Below are positions 1 through 12,200 of a DNA stretch of 64,000 nucleotides, in pieces. The translations under genes and the position numbers were made by a program. Source of the stretch: Ilex aquifolium. Its lineage: Eukaryota > Streptophyta > Magnoliopsida > Aquifoliales > Aquifoliaceae. A model generated the notes under the pieces. The model did no database searches and had not been told where the DNA came from. It saw nothing but the letters and a program-made list of their open reading frames with translations. How positions within the stretch are numbered: position 1 is the first letter of the stretch; each line of letters opens with the position of its first letter. Where the stretch lies: NCBI GenBank assembly GCA_951799425.1, contig OX637398.1, positions 16,588,270-16,652,269 of the forward strand, read 5' to 3'.

Positions 1-890
1 AATAGTGTCTCGGTGTTTGATAGATTCGTAGGAAGTGAGGGACTAATGTGATTGTGTTGGACAAAAGCATACCCTGTGACAAATCTACGGTGTATCAAGA
101 GCCCACAATCACGTCCACACTCAACCTAGTCAAACCAAACACTTTACACTAAGAGGAAGAATGAAAGAGAGTCGATTTCACATACCCAAGAGAAAATTCC
201 TCTTGGATTAGCCAACTAAAAGTGTAGCTACTCATAGTAAAGGAAAGAACAAACATAATGTAAAGAAACATGGTAATGAAATTAAACATGAAATTTGTAT
301 TGTTGTAAAAAAAGGTTTAAACTGCAAGAGTAAAGTCATTTATACCCAAAATACAAAGCTTGAATAGGAAACACCCAAATGTAGAAATGAAAATGCAAGA
401 ACACTTAGCTAAGCTTGATTACAACTTGAATAAAAGAGATTAGAGTGTAAGAGGGAAATATTACAGTAAAATAGAGCTTACTACAATGAAAATGGTGAAG
501 GAAATGTAAAAACTCAGCTTCTCTCTCTAAAACTTCATCTTCAACCTTGGAGCTTCTCACTCTAAAAGTATATCAAATCTGAATAATGGTGTAAGACCTC
601 TCTAATTTTCATCCATCCCCTATCCCTTAGCATATGTGACTGAATTGGAATGATTGGAGAGAGATTGTCCACTTAAACAAGCAATTTCAGTCCAAGCATG
701 GTCCTCCCATGCTTTTCCAGCTACCCCTATTCTCTCTCTTGCTTCTCCCCTCTCTCCTACTTCAAATCTGACTTTAGAGGTTAGGAGAGCATCATAGAGT
801 GACAAACATATTAGGGTATGGCTTAGAGGACAAGATGTGGGCCCCCGAAATAGGTGGAGTCGTGTAAAGAAGTGTCTAGCAGATTTGGGC
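1..890. other. no gene recognised; probably old repeat DNA
   Basis: No open reading frame here resembles a known protein. The stretch runs directly into the ACCGGT palindrome array that follows, and its purine-rich, CT-rich character on the minus strand resembles LTR-retrotransposon leader sequence. No LTR ends or target duplications could be fixed, so this origin is only an inference. Confidence 0.3.
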
Positions 891-894
891 ATGT

Positions 895-1215
895 TCTACC
901 GGTAAAACGTATAAAACCTACCGGTAGGTTTTTCCATTAAGCTTTTCCACCGGTAGGTTTTAAGTCTTCTACCGGTAGGTCTTGCATGTCTTCTACCGAT
1001 AGGTCTTTTCCAGCTTTCATACATTTGTCATAATTTTTTATCCCACTGTCTGATTGAGCTAAAATTTTGACACAAGACAGAGGATATCTAGATCTACAAC
1101 TTTTATGTTTTTCATTTTTTCAGATTCAAAGTATATCATGGTCAACAATGGGGAATATCGAGGTACCGATACCAAATGGTGTGGCTACCGGTACCTATGA
1201 TACCAGGTACCGATA
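895..1215. repeat. cluster of short ACCGGT/GGTACC palindromes
   Basis: Between about 895 and 1010 the core ACCGGTAGGT occurs repeatedly, often as the palindrome CTACCGGTAGGT, separated by 10-20 bp of T-rich sequence. It is followed at 1160-1215 by a second set built on GGTACC and ACCGGTACC. Such arrays of one short palindrome are known from LTRs and untranslated regions of some plant retroelements. A similar array built on a different core (TTCAACCGGTTGAA-like) lies at 20.82-20.96 kb. Element ends were not found. Confidence 0.5.
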
Positions 1216-1406
1216 CCTCCTTGATTTCTTTTATTTTAAGCCTCCAAATCCTCATGTAATGTGTCTATGTCTTCACCACTCATCCACACTTAGTTGCAGG
1301 GTTCTAAAAGTCATCATTTACCCTATGATTACCTGCAACATCAAAAATTTCACATTATTCACAAATTCGACTAACTCTAAGTGATTAAATGCAAAGTTGA
1401 GTCAAA

Positions 1407-2205
1407 ATGCATGTAATGAGGCCGTTAGATATGCAATATTACATGCTCATCAACTGTCCAGTCTCAACAATTGATGTTGTTATTACATCTTTGCAACCAC
1501 CGACTACTGGTGGTCGTATTACTCCTACATCTTCTCCACCATCGACTACAACTATACCTCCATCACATATACGACCACCACCTCCGTCACCAGCACCACT
1601 ATAGGAATCAACACTGCCACTGACACCTGCACCATCACTGACACTAGCACCTATTTTTGTAGCATGTCCTTACACATCTTTATAGTTGACACCACCACCT
1701 ATGGCAGATGTCGCATTGTCACCAGTCATCTCAACAATTCTGACCCTTACCGTTGCAGTTACCCCTTCTCCTACAGTTGTAGATTTTACCTTTTGCACAA
1801 CTCCAGCTACACCGGCCCCATTGCATTTTGCATCGCCCCAATAGTGCCAGCAGTTGTTACACTAGCAGTTACATTAACACTCCTGCCGTCTCATGCAGCA
1901 ATGAGATTAACTTACACATCACAAACGACACCTTCTATTGAGTATCTTTTACTAGATCCTATGTCACATTGGGAGGGGTTGACACAGGATGCTACACTTC
2001 GAGGCAGAGGTCATGTGAGAGTCGGACCAAGAGTTCAAGGCAGACGACAAGGTCGGGGCTAGAGTAGGGGTCGTGGACATCATCTACATCATGGCGATGA
2101 TGTTGATGTATCACAGGTGACATAGGAGGGACCACACGAGACTGAGCATGAGTATCGATGACAGCTAAAGCGACGTAGGCGACCAACTTCATGTGGCACT
2201 TAGTT
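1407..2205 (+). pseudogene. decayed plant-mobile-domain-like C-terminal tail (tentative)
   Basis: The reading frame is open in pieces but broken by several stops. It encodes a Pro/Thr/Ser-rich stretch (about 1490-1660), then an Arg/Gly-rich segment near 2000-2060, and ends near 2160-2205 with an Arg-rich run followed by PTSCGT and a stop. Low-complexity Pro/Thr tails ending in an Arg-rich segment and CGT occur in transposon-borne plant mobile domain (PMD/MAIN-like) proteins. The mobile domain itself is not visible here, so the assignment rests on the tail alone and could be wrong. Confidence 0.25.
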
Positions 2206-4675
2206 TTGTTGTCGTATTTTTGCAGTTGTACTGTATAGAGTTTCAATTTTTAAACGATTTCATATAATTATTTTATGAATTTTAATTGTTGTGTTTACTC
2301 ATGTTGTCACATAGAAATCAATGTTGTAGATAACACATTTAAATCAACTTCAATATAATTCATTTTTATCCAACAATACATGTAGTAGAACAACATAATG
2401 TAAACACAACAATAACAATATTCTTCAAATGTTACAACACAATAGTAATATATCATGTTTCATGGGTTTACTTATTTGTTAGACATTTCGACATCAGAAA
2501 TACATCCAACTTCCCCACTTAAAAGGAAACTTATATGTGCTTCTTCAATCAACCCTTCTTCAACACTATCTCGTGCAATGCGACGGAGGTTTTATCGATT
2601 TAAACGAATTGTCATATGATTGTTCTCAGTTCAAAAACGTAATAATGCTCGCTCTAATTCTTAAGGAGTGTCAACTGGCATATCAATGACAATTTGTCGA
2701 GACCTTTGTATATTGCAAGTTCGCATATCTGCACTTAGATTTTTCCTTTTCGTTAACCGATATTGTAATTCGGTCCTCATGGTGCTTATGACCCTCCTTA
2801 AATAACGTAAACGAGGGTTCAATGGATAGAAGAACTCATCCACTAATGTCCAATGCTGACCCAGAATTTGAAATAATGTTCTCGGACTGTAATTCATGGT
2901 TCGAGATTAATTTTGTACAATAATTTGTTTACACACGTTGAATAAATAGATCCAAAGAATCAACGAAATGACAAACCACTATCGCACTTACATGACTTTT
3001 CAATAAAGCACGTGATGAAGTGACCCATCACTGAATAATTAAAATTGCTGATGAAGTGGCAAAACACTGCAATTGCTGATGAACCATGTCCTACAATGAA
3101 TACACACAGTTGACAACACTGTGTGTGTATGGACTGCTGCGATTTTCGGCAAACCATGTGCATAAGTGACAAAATCCTAAATTTTCATGTATACTAATAT
3201 AGCCAGACCTAGTCCTTCATTTATTGTCATAACACAACTTTAATAGTATCAAGTCATTTCAATATTTTGTACAATAGTCTTGTTCACTTAAACTGCTCAA
3301 CTACTGATACAAAAAACACTGGTAAAAAATTTATGGCCTTCTAAATCATTCTACTACGTTAGGGTTTGAATTGACGTAACATTGTGGCACGACATGACCA
3401 CACACTGGTTTTTCAGTAACTCCATTTTTTCAGTAACACAATATCTGAATTGAATTAGCTTTTTTTATAACCCATGTGCTGAAGTGACAAAACTCTGATA
3501 GTATATGATCAGGGTTTTTAAATCATTATATATCAGCTTATGCGTGGTTGATATGACATACATTGAACATTAATTATGACTACATCAAGAGGCTCCACAA
3601 TCTATGACAATTGCATATGTGAACGGGTTTGGTTGTTACAAGAGCGAAACGATGATTACAATAGTGAGAGATTTTTCTATCTAAAAGAGTATTATGTAGG
3701 AGTACGATGATAGTGAGAATTTCATGCTAATGAATTAGACGCATTATACACACAACTAGGAGAACTTAGCATACCGGTGTCACATAGAAGTTCACTAATG
3801 ATGCAACAAAAGAATAGAGAGGACTATGAATTAGTAGTTAAACATGTCTAAAGAGAGAATAATATAATGATGGTGCTTAGGTGTTGATATTATATGCTCT
3901 AACTAGTAACAGACATGGTGAGAACTGTACATAGACGAGATTTGACACCAGTTTGGCAAATATTGTATTATCTAATGAATAATACCTATCAGATAATTAT
4001 ATGTCGAATGAAAATTAACAATTGTACTCGGTGTCCAAATGTTGGTTTCAATCTCATATTTTTATATGTGATTACCATTGTTAAGTAATCTCATAGTTTT
4101 ATCAGTGTAATCAATGTATTGTCATATCACCACTTTGCCAGTATCAAGACATGTCATTGATTTATCAGTGTATTGTTATGCCATTGTTTTATCAATATCA
4201 AGTAATGTCATTACTTTATCAATGTCTAGTCATGTCCCAACTTTACAGTGTGATGTCATGTCAAATTTTTATATAATTTCATTGTAATTTTAAAATACAC
4301 AATCAGACCTATATAAACCATCATTCATAACTGTGTACATCATAAAAAAAATGTCTAGGCGTACATAAAATAGGCACTCCAGCCAAACCACCAAAGGTTC
4401 TTCATCACACAATGAACAATATAGTTTATCTTCAGCCAACGAACGTCAACACTCGACTAGCCAAATAGCGTCGTGGAACATATTCCTTCTATTGGATCCT
4501 ATACAAATTTCAATGGTGTAACGTGATATAGACAAAAACGTGAATTTCGCAATGAGCTCATCGACACTTATCACCCATTCGGGAATGTTGGACATGTAAT
4601 TGTTGGGTCGACGATCTACTATCTGTTTCCGGGTGCTCATATCGAACCTACACTAAGATGGCGAGAGTTATAAAA
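2206..4675. other. unrecognised decayed sequence
   Basis: Short coding-like pieces are present but not identifiable. On the minus strand at 2661-2897 there is a 78-codon open stretch whose frame can be followed with stops further left. On the plus strand near 3575-3850 there is a degenerate run with charged, protein-like composition. From 4075 to 4270 the words TTATCAATGTC and TCATGTC recur in a loose tandem array. These pieces may belong to the same decayed transposon as the Pro-rich tail before them, but no transposase motif was seen. Confidence 0.3.
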
Positions 4676-5000
4676 CACTACAAGAAAAAAGAATTTTTAT
4701 GGCGGTAAAGTGCTGTCATAAAAGGTCTATTTGCCGTCATAAATATTTTTTGTGGCGGCATTGTGGCAGCATTGCCTCGCCATAATAAGTGTGGTCTCAA
4801 AAGGTTTTTACGGCAGCAACGGTCTGTCTCAAATAGTATTTACGGCAGCAAAACTCTGTCGTAAACAAGTTGTCACAAAAAATCCAACACTTTGGTTTTT
4901 ATCATGACGGCAAAAGTGTTGCCTCAAATATCACATTTGGCTGTCGTAAAAAATAGAAGATTTGTTGTGGCATTGAATATACTGTCGTAAAAAGTATGAA
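4676..5000 (+). mobile_element. one end of a CACTA (En/Spm) transposon
   Basis: The segment opens with CACTACAAGAAAAAAG, the terminal inverted repeat typical of plant CACTA elements. It is followed by closely spaced sub-terminal words (GGCGGCA, ACGGCAGCAA, TGTCGTAAA) in both orientations, the usual layout of transposase binding sites in this superfamily. The element should extend to the right. No opposite terminus (TTCTTGTAGTG) was found in the window, and TTCTTGTAG at about 50.49 kb lacks the final TG. It is therefore read as a truncated or fragmented copy. Confidence 0.65.
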
Positions 5001-5160
5001 ATTTTTTCTAAATGTTATATACGTTGTGCATATATACACTTCCATCAAATGAATTGGAGGAGGAGGGAGAGAGGGGAAGGGGAAGGGGCCTTGAACCCTT
5101 GACCTCAAGAAGGCAAAGCTTTCACAAGGTAAAGAGTACCATTAGACCAAAGACCCATTG
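5000..5160 (-). repeat. tRNA-derived SINE-like element
   Basis: Read on the minus strand from about 5155, the sequence contains TGGTCTAATGG, fitting a pol III A box. About 45 bp later comes GGTTCAAGGCC, fitting a B box with one common substitution. A C-rich tract with runs of CCCTT and CCTCC follows. A tRNA-like head without a matching cloverleaf is typical of plant SINEs. No clear 3' tail or target duplication was found, and the left side merges with the CACTA sub-terminal region. Confidence 0.42.
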
Positions 5161-6740
5161 GTATCCGTACAACTACCCAATTCAATAAATAGATAAACAT
5201 AAAAGTAAATATGACCAACATTTTCAAAAACATATATAGCAATATTTTCATATCCAAAAAAACAATCTCGTGAGTTAAACAAAATGTAAAATATGCACTT
5301 TTACAAAACATAATGATTCATGAGTACAAGAAATTAATGCAAAAAGTTGAACATCCTTTCCGAACCATCTACTCTTTCAGTGACATCTGATAAAAACATA
5401 AAATTATTATCACTATACGTTATAAAAACTTGAAGTATATTCTCGTTGGCATGGACTAGCGGTACCTAAGACACGTTCGGCTGATATATATCATCCGCAT
5501 AACTCAAATAACTATGATGAGATCATAGCAAGACTTGAACGTGAAAATGATGGGAAGCAGCATCGGTTTGATCGCTTGCATGTAATCGAATATGCAAAAA
5601 TTGAACATTTCGATCATGTTTATGCCGAGATTGAAATTTTAGAGGATCCGTTACTTATTTCTGATCCTGAACTTTTTGATTTTTCGGATTTAAGTGATGA
5701 TGCGTCAGACACTTTTATTCCATTAAGTTTATGTATATATGGTCAACTTCTACGTTGTTATAAACATCAATCACATTATTGACAAACTATTTTTTTATAC
5801 AATCTCATGTAATAAATTTATTTTTTTAATGCATAAGTATCATTTAAGTTGCATTTTTGGGTATGTTCATGGTTTGTAAATTTTTTGGCAAAACATGGCA
5901 TTGTTCAATCAACTTAAAACATTGTTTTTTATTTAAACAATTATTGTTTACTTAAAAAAATTGGAAACATGATATCACCAAAAAAAAAATTAAAAATGTT
6001 ATTTGAAATAACATTTTTAAAAGGTGTCATTCGAAATGACGACTTTACTAACCTAACACCGTTAGATTGTCGTTTAAATTAACTCTTTGAAGACATTATT
6101 TTAAATGACGTCTTTAATGCGTCATTCCAAATAATGTTTTATGGAAAAATATATCCAATGCTTGCAGAAAATTCTCAAAGTTCAAAACATCATTTGAAAT
6201 GAAATGATATTTTTGATTATGAAGACGTCAGTTTAAATGATATTTTTAAAAAGATATTGAATTTAAAAAATAAGTTTAAAAATAACTGATTTAAAAAAAT
6301 AAGATCCTGACAAGCATGGGTATAATAAAAAAAATTCACACAAACAGTGTAATAATTACTGCGCTGCTGTTTTTGACATGGACATGGGCAAGTGCTTCAT
6401 TCACTTAGGGAAGTAAAAATTGATATAATGATACATCATTTATTAAAATCGAACTCATTATACAAAAATGGTGTAACATCTAGGTCTCCCACGGCAACAA
6501 GTTTTTGGTAACTTAAAAGTACATTTGTTGGTCAAGAATGCATGGGTAGGGGTGCCCAATTGATAACTCAAAACATTCTGTGAACTTCTTGTGCAAAGAC
6601 AATGGCCAAAGAAGCGGAGAGGGAGATTAGTCAATGCATTTTCTTCCGGAGCAATGCCTTGGCAAAATCATGTCCAGACATGAAAACAGCCAACCATCTC
6701 ACTCACCGTCTCTTTCATTCAATCAATGACAGTCAACACC
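5161..6740. other. no gene recognised; AT-rich with short palindromes
   Basis: An open stretch at 5576-5782 (68 codons, acidic, Asp/Glu-rich) has protein-like composition but matches no family I recognise. At about 5992-6020 there is a near-perfect palindrome (AAAAATGTTATTT, one base, then its complement). From 6000 to 6245 the words ATTTGAAATGACG and GTCATTTAAAT recur in both orientations, as in transposon sub-terminal regions. This could be the interior or far side of the CACTA copy, but I cannot show it. Confidence 0.3.
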
Positions 6741-6742
6741 CC

Positions 6743-6750
6743 ATATATAA
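6743..6750 (+). promoter_or_regulatory. possible TATA box of the EPFL gene
   Basis: ATATATAA lies about 570 bp before the EPFL start codon and about 65 bp before the C/CT tract. It is the best TATA-like match upstream, but no transcription start can be seen from sequence. The implied leader of over 500 nt would be long. Confidence 0.22.
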
Positions 6751-6812
6751 TCTGATGATACTGAAACCTGAAACCAAAGTGATCTTCCTCATTCAATGAG
6801 ATTTTAACTACT

Positions 6813-6822
6813 CCCCCCCCCC

Positions 6823-6857
<35 letters not shown>

Positions 6858-6858
6858 A
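6813..6858. repeat. poly(C) tract joined to a (CT)n microsatellite
   Basis: A run of about 21 C residues passes directly into (TC)n of about 24 bp on the plus strand, inside the likely 5' flank or leader of the EPFL gene. Such C/CT tracts are length-variable. CT-rich stretches are common in plant core promoters and leaders. Confidence 0.85.
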
Positions 6859-7297
6859 CTTATTTTCTACCTGTGCACTGAGACACAATCGTTTACCAAT
6901 ACAAAAAAGACACAGGATCCTTTCATTTTCACACAGCTACAATAACCAAGCAACAACAGTGGAAAAGAAAGAAGAGTGGCCCAAAGGTCCTTTCCTTTCC
7001 TCTCTGAAGCTCAGTACTCTTATTTTTTGTTTTCCTCTTCTCGACTTGTTCCTTTCACTGCTCTGCGGCCTCTGCCTTCTCGTAGTGAACACTTCTCTTT
7101 CTTTAATTGAGGCCAGTCCCACCCACCTCTTCATTTTATGTTCATCCTCCTATTTCTTAAAATCCGCACAACCAATGAACAATTTAACTTGATCCAAAGC
7201 TCTCTCTCTCTCTGCTTAACTGGTTTGCTTATGGTTAGGGAAGGTTAAAGTGGCAGTAAGGTTTCCAACTTTGTCTTTGGACCATTTGCAGCTGTTC

Positions 7298-7322
7298 ATG
7301 GGGAGATGAAATGCTTCCATGA
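7298..7322 (+). promoter_or_regulatory. upstream ORFs before the EPFL start codon
   Basis: Three ATGs precede the chosen start. ATG at 7298 encodes MGR then stop. ATG at 7306 opens a 63-codon frame that overlaps the main coding region out of frame. ATG at 7311 encodes MLP then TGA at 7320-7322, which overlaps the main start as ATGA. Such uORFs usually lower translation, and the ATGA overlap would allow termination-reinitiation. This assumes the transcript begins upstream of 7298. Confidence 0.5.
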
Positions 7323-7849
7323 TCATGAATTCACTCAACTCATTTATTTTCTCTACTGCTACCATAGTTATTACACTTCTTCATCTTCTCTCTCCTCCTG
7401 TCTCTTGCTACACGCAAAAACAGCCTTCAGATACTACCCAGGTCAGGCTCTCTCTCCCCTCCTCTCCCTCTCCCTCTCCCTCTCCTCTCGAGTATGACTT
7501 ATTTCTATATTTTCTCTCACACACACACGCATAAACATGTACTGTGGATGAATTTTCTTTGAAATTTGAATTGGGTGCAATTGGATGTGTTGTGTAGGGT
7601 TTGCTAGTTGAAGAGAAAACCAGGTTGGGTTCAACGCCACCAACTTGTCACAGCAAGTGCAACCAGTGCCACCCATGCATGGCGGTGCAAGTGCCAACCC
7701 TACCGAGTCACGACCCAGTGCAACCGGGTCCTAGACTCTCCATACCCAATGACTACTATGACCCATCACCTTCTTCAAGCAACAAGTACTCCAATTACAA
7801 GCCACTGGGCTGGAAATGCAGGTGTGGTGATCACTTCTACAACCCTTAG
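7319..7849 (+). CDS. EPFL1: EPIDERMAL PATTERNING FACTOR-like secreted peptide (EPFL1/EPFL3 type)
   Basis: Two exons, 7319-7441 and 7598-7849, with a phase-0 GT-AG intron give a 124-aa precursor. Residues 1-30 form a hydrophobic signal peptide ending near Cys30. The conserved C-terminal region begins at GLLVEEKTRLGSTPP (42-56). Six cysteines (58, 62, 65, 68, 115, 117) fit the EPF disulfide scaffold, with a variable Pro/Ser-rich loop between Cys68 and Cys115 and the family ending YKPLGWKCRCGDHFYNP. EPF/EPFL peptides are apoplastic ligands for ERECTA-family receptor kinases (with TMM for some members) and pattern epidermis, organ margins or stems. The LVEEK and CHSKCNQCHPC segments favour EPFL1/EPFL3 over EPF1/2, stomagen or EPFL4-6. 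The symbol is by resemblance, and the EPFL1 versus EPFL3 choice is not proven. A second in-frame Met lies at codon 3. Confidence 0.88.
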
Positions 7850-9230
7850 CAAAAAAACCCTTGATGAAGATTAATCTCAGGTTAATATTATATATGTTGA
7901 TGAACTTCAATTTTCGGCTTTCATTTTTAAGCTTTATTCTTATTATATAAATTTTTTATTTAATTTTTGTAGTGGAATATCCAAAAATTGAGATTTATAG
8001 GGTTCGTGAGGACTCATATAGAGACAAAGACATATTTAATGGAGGGTAGTTATGGTGTATAAATAATTGGAATTCACACAGAGATGTACAGACAGAAGCT
8101 GTTGCAGACTTTTTCAGTGTGATTTAAATGCTTAGAAAAAAAATCCCAGTGCCAGCCAGCCATTAGATTCTGATTTTTTTTTTATTTGATTCTCTCTCTT
8201 CGTCCTTTCTTATCCTCTCGGGATTTTCATGGCCATTGCACACATATGCATATGCTGTCAATCTTTAATTACTGTAGCAAACCATGTTGAAATGACCAAA
8301 AAGGCCTGTACTCTCTTGATGTTCTACACTGCTGGGTGACACAGTGGAGGGTTGTTTTGGTCTTGTCATGGGTTCTGTTGGTGGTAGTTGACACAAGCAA
8401 GCAAAGAAATATTCATCAGAGGAGGAGAATCACGAAGGGCAGAGCAGGACAAGCATAACAGCGAAGCAGCCCTGCGTGGGATCTTTTCAGTAGCCATGTA
8501 CTACTGAGCCCTATTCCTTGTGAGCATTAGGTAATTTTGTTCCCCTTTGAGTTGGAGCCATATGCCTCATGCCCCCCACAAGGACTGAATAGTTATATTG
8601 TTGTGCAGTGTTAAGCCTCGTGACTCATGAGGTTATGCTAATGGTATTGAAATATGTTGGTGAAAATGTTTCCCATCCCCAAAACTTCGTTACTAATCGG
8701 AAAGATTACATTTTGAGCTCATCAATTATAGCCCTTCTCACGTTATTCTATAAGCTATTGAGTTTCTTACATTGGATTTTCTTCTATTTGATTAGTTTCA
8801 CATTATCCCAAAAACTTAGGATGAAAAACGCTTTCGTGGCATTAGATTTTAAGATAAAGTGAAACAAAATCATATAATTCGGATATAAAGGGACACAAGT
8901 TCATGTCCAACTTGTAACAAATGTAATAGTTGATATATGATGTTGCACAAATAATTATGATTGAAGATGCAATATTAAAAACATGATAGTTGAGGGGTAG
9001 TGAGTAGATGGACATTAGTTGAGGGGTCAAAGTATAATTTGTCATTCATAAAATGTAATTTGCCGTTAATAATATAAGAATTCTTTCATAAATCAATAGT
9101 TAGTGATATGCTAAATCTTCATATACCAATCTTGCAAAAGAAACTTATTTCATCAATTGGGTGAATGATGACATGTATTCTAAATTTACATTATTATCTT
9201 TTGTTCTAGGAGTAGACTATGGTACAGTCA
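7850..9230. other. 3' flank of EPFL gene; no further gene recognised
   Basis: The first 150 bp are AT-rich with AATAAA-like words and probably hold the EPFL 3' UTR. Around 8330-8600 the sequence is less AT-rich and transcript-like (GGAGGAGAATCACGAAGGG, CAAGCAAGCAAAG). It has no long open frame, and I could not identify a plant microRNA in it. An 84-codon open stretch at 8608-8862 looks like chance. Confidence 0.35.
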
Positions 9231-12200
9231 TTGAGTTTTTCAGTACCATACCAAAAAACTAATGTAGGGCGTTGATCTACCAATCAGTAAGGACAATTGA
9301 TCAAGTTGTCCTTTTATTTTTATATTTTTCAATGTGGTAATCCATTACCTCTTAAACAAGTATTGATTAAAAAATTATATGTTTTGTAATATAATAGTAC
9401 AATCAGATAGTATAACATAATTAATTTTGTTAGATAGTACAAGTCATATTAGTACAATTCAAAATTTATACCACAATATTGGTTAGAGTTATAACAATTA
9501 AAGTCATATTTACAAAATCTATGGGTAACAGTATTACAATTAGGGTAAAGTTACACCAACACTTTAGGTAAAGTTATTACATTTAAAGATCACATTATAA
9601 AGTTTATGGGTTAATTTATGGCAAAACTGTGTTAAAATTACAACAATTACTATGGACAAATTTACAACTTTGGTAAAATTACAATAATTAAGGGTACATT
9701 TACTATAGTTTAGGATTAAGTTAAAACAATAGTAGACAAAGTTACAAAAGTGTAGGTTAAATTTACAACTTTATTGGTTAAAGTTACGATATATAGGTAA
9801 TATTACAAATTTAACTTAAAGGTCAAATGTACATCATGTCATCAACTATGGTGTCATTACCCTAAATGGTGACAAATTCATTCTAAATACTAATAACATC
9901 ACTCAAAATCATTGTAATATTACCATAAAAGTTGTAATATTGTCCCTAACAGTGGTAACATTACCCCAAACGATAGTAAAATTAGTCGAATAATGGTAAA
10001 TTCACCATAAATAATGGTAAATTCACCTAAATCGCTTTAATAGCATCCCAAATGATGGTATTCTCGATCCAATTAAAATTCAGTTCAACAAATTAACATT
10101 CAATTTCATCAAATCAATGCTCATATTCATTAAATTAATATGTAATTAATCAAATAACACAAAATTAACTTTGAATTCATCAAACTAACATTAAAATTCA
10201 TTAAATTAATATTCAATTTCATCGAATTAACATTCAATTCATCTAATTAACATTAAATTTCTCAAATTAACATACAAAATAATTCAATAAACATTCAATT
10301 CATCAAATCAACACTAAAGTATCATGCAATTTCATCCAAATTCATCTCATTAACATTAAATTCATCCAATTAATATTTCATTTCATTCGATTAACATTCA
10401 ATTATCACACGAACAATAAATTAACAGTCAATTCATCAAATTAACACAAACTTATCATTCAATTCATTAAATTAGAATTCAAATTCAATTGGTAAATATT
10501 AAATTTATTAAATTAACATTTAGTTTCATCAAATTAATATTCAATTCGTCAAATTAACTTCAATTCATCCAATTTATATTCAAACTCCTCTAATTAACAA
10601 TCAATTCATCAAATTAACATTAGAACTCACCCAATAAATATTTAATCACTAATGTTATTAGGACATATTTAACCCACAATCATTAATAGTCAATTTTATT
10701 TAATTAACATTCAATTTATTAAATTAACATTCAAATTCAACTGACTAACATCAAATTCATCAAATTAACATCCAAAATTGCTCAATTAATATTCAATTCA
10801 TCAAATTAAAACCAAATTAACATTTAATTTATCCAAATTATATTCAAATTCGTCCCAGTAACACTCAATTCATGAAATTAAATTCCAAAATTATCTAATA
10901 AATATTCAATTCGTCAAATTAATATTCAATCCATCAATGGACATCAAATTAAAACACAAATTAATTCAATTAACATTCAATTTATCAACTTAACAATAAA
11001 TTTTCACTCAACTTCATCAAATTAACATTCAATCTTATTTAGTTAATATTTAATTCATCAAATTTGACCAGTTCTCCGTAACTTCATCAAGTAACATCCA
11101 AATTAATCTGATTAATATTCAATTCATCAAATTAACACTAATTTAACATTTAATGAGTCCAATTTATATTCAATTCATACAATTAATATTCAATGTAATC
11201 CAATTAGCAATCAATGTGTCAAATTAATATTCAATTTTATATAATTAACATTTAATTCATCAAATTAACATCCAATATCATCTAATAAACATTAAATTTA
11301 TTAAATTAACAAGAAATTAACATTAGTTCATCAAATTAATAAAAAATTAATATGTAATTCATCAACTTAACAATAAATTAATATTAAAATACCAAAATTA
11401 TCCCTACATAAACTCAAAACAATCTTTTCTACAAAAAAATTGATTAAAATTCGGCCGATTAAAAATTATTTTTTTACATATTAAAATGCAAGTTGATTCA
11501 AAATTTATTTTTTTACATATTAAAATTTGAGTCAATTAAAATTAAATTCAAGTTGATTAAATTTTATTTTTTTGCGTATTAAAATTCGAGCCTATTAAAT
11601 TTTTTTTTACGTATTAAAATTTGAGTTGATTTGAGTTCAACCTAAGCTACTAGCGCCAAGTACTAATTAAAATTCGATTCTAGTTAATTGAAATTTGTAT
11701 TTTTTTACTTATTAAAATTCGTGTCAATTAAAATTCAATTCAAGTTGATTAAAATTTATTTTTTATGTATTAAAATTTTAGTTGATTAAAATTATATTTT
11801 TTTAATGTATCAAAATTTAAGCCAATTAAAATTCAATGCGATTTGATTAAAATTTGATGAGAGTCGATTAAAAATAAATTTTAATCTGATCGAATTGAAT
11901 TTTAATCGACTCAAATTTTAATAAGTAAAAAAATATAATTTTTTATTGATTAATATTTAAATATGTAAAAAATAAATTTTAATTAGAATAAATTTTAATA
12001 AGTAAAAAAAATATGAATTCAATCGACTCAAATCAAATTTTAATTGGCGCTAGGCTCTAGCAGCTCATGTTGAGCTTAAATCAGCTCGAATTTTCATATG
12101 TAAAAAAAATTAATAGGCTCCAATTATAATACTTAAAAAAAATAAAATTTAATCAGCTCAAATCGAATTTTACTTGAAAATAAATTTGGTGTTAATTTGA

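Noticed and set aside
5080-5160. A functional tRNA gene on the minus strand
   Set aside because: A and B boxes are present, but the intervening sequence does not fold into a convincing cloverleaf and no acceptor stem pairs, so a SINE is more likely.
8330-8600. Possible microRNA or non-coding RNA gene downstream of EPFL
   Set aside because: The sequence looks transcript-like, but no conserved plant microRNA and no long hairpin could be identified by eye.
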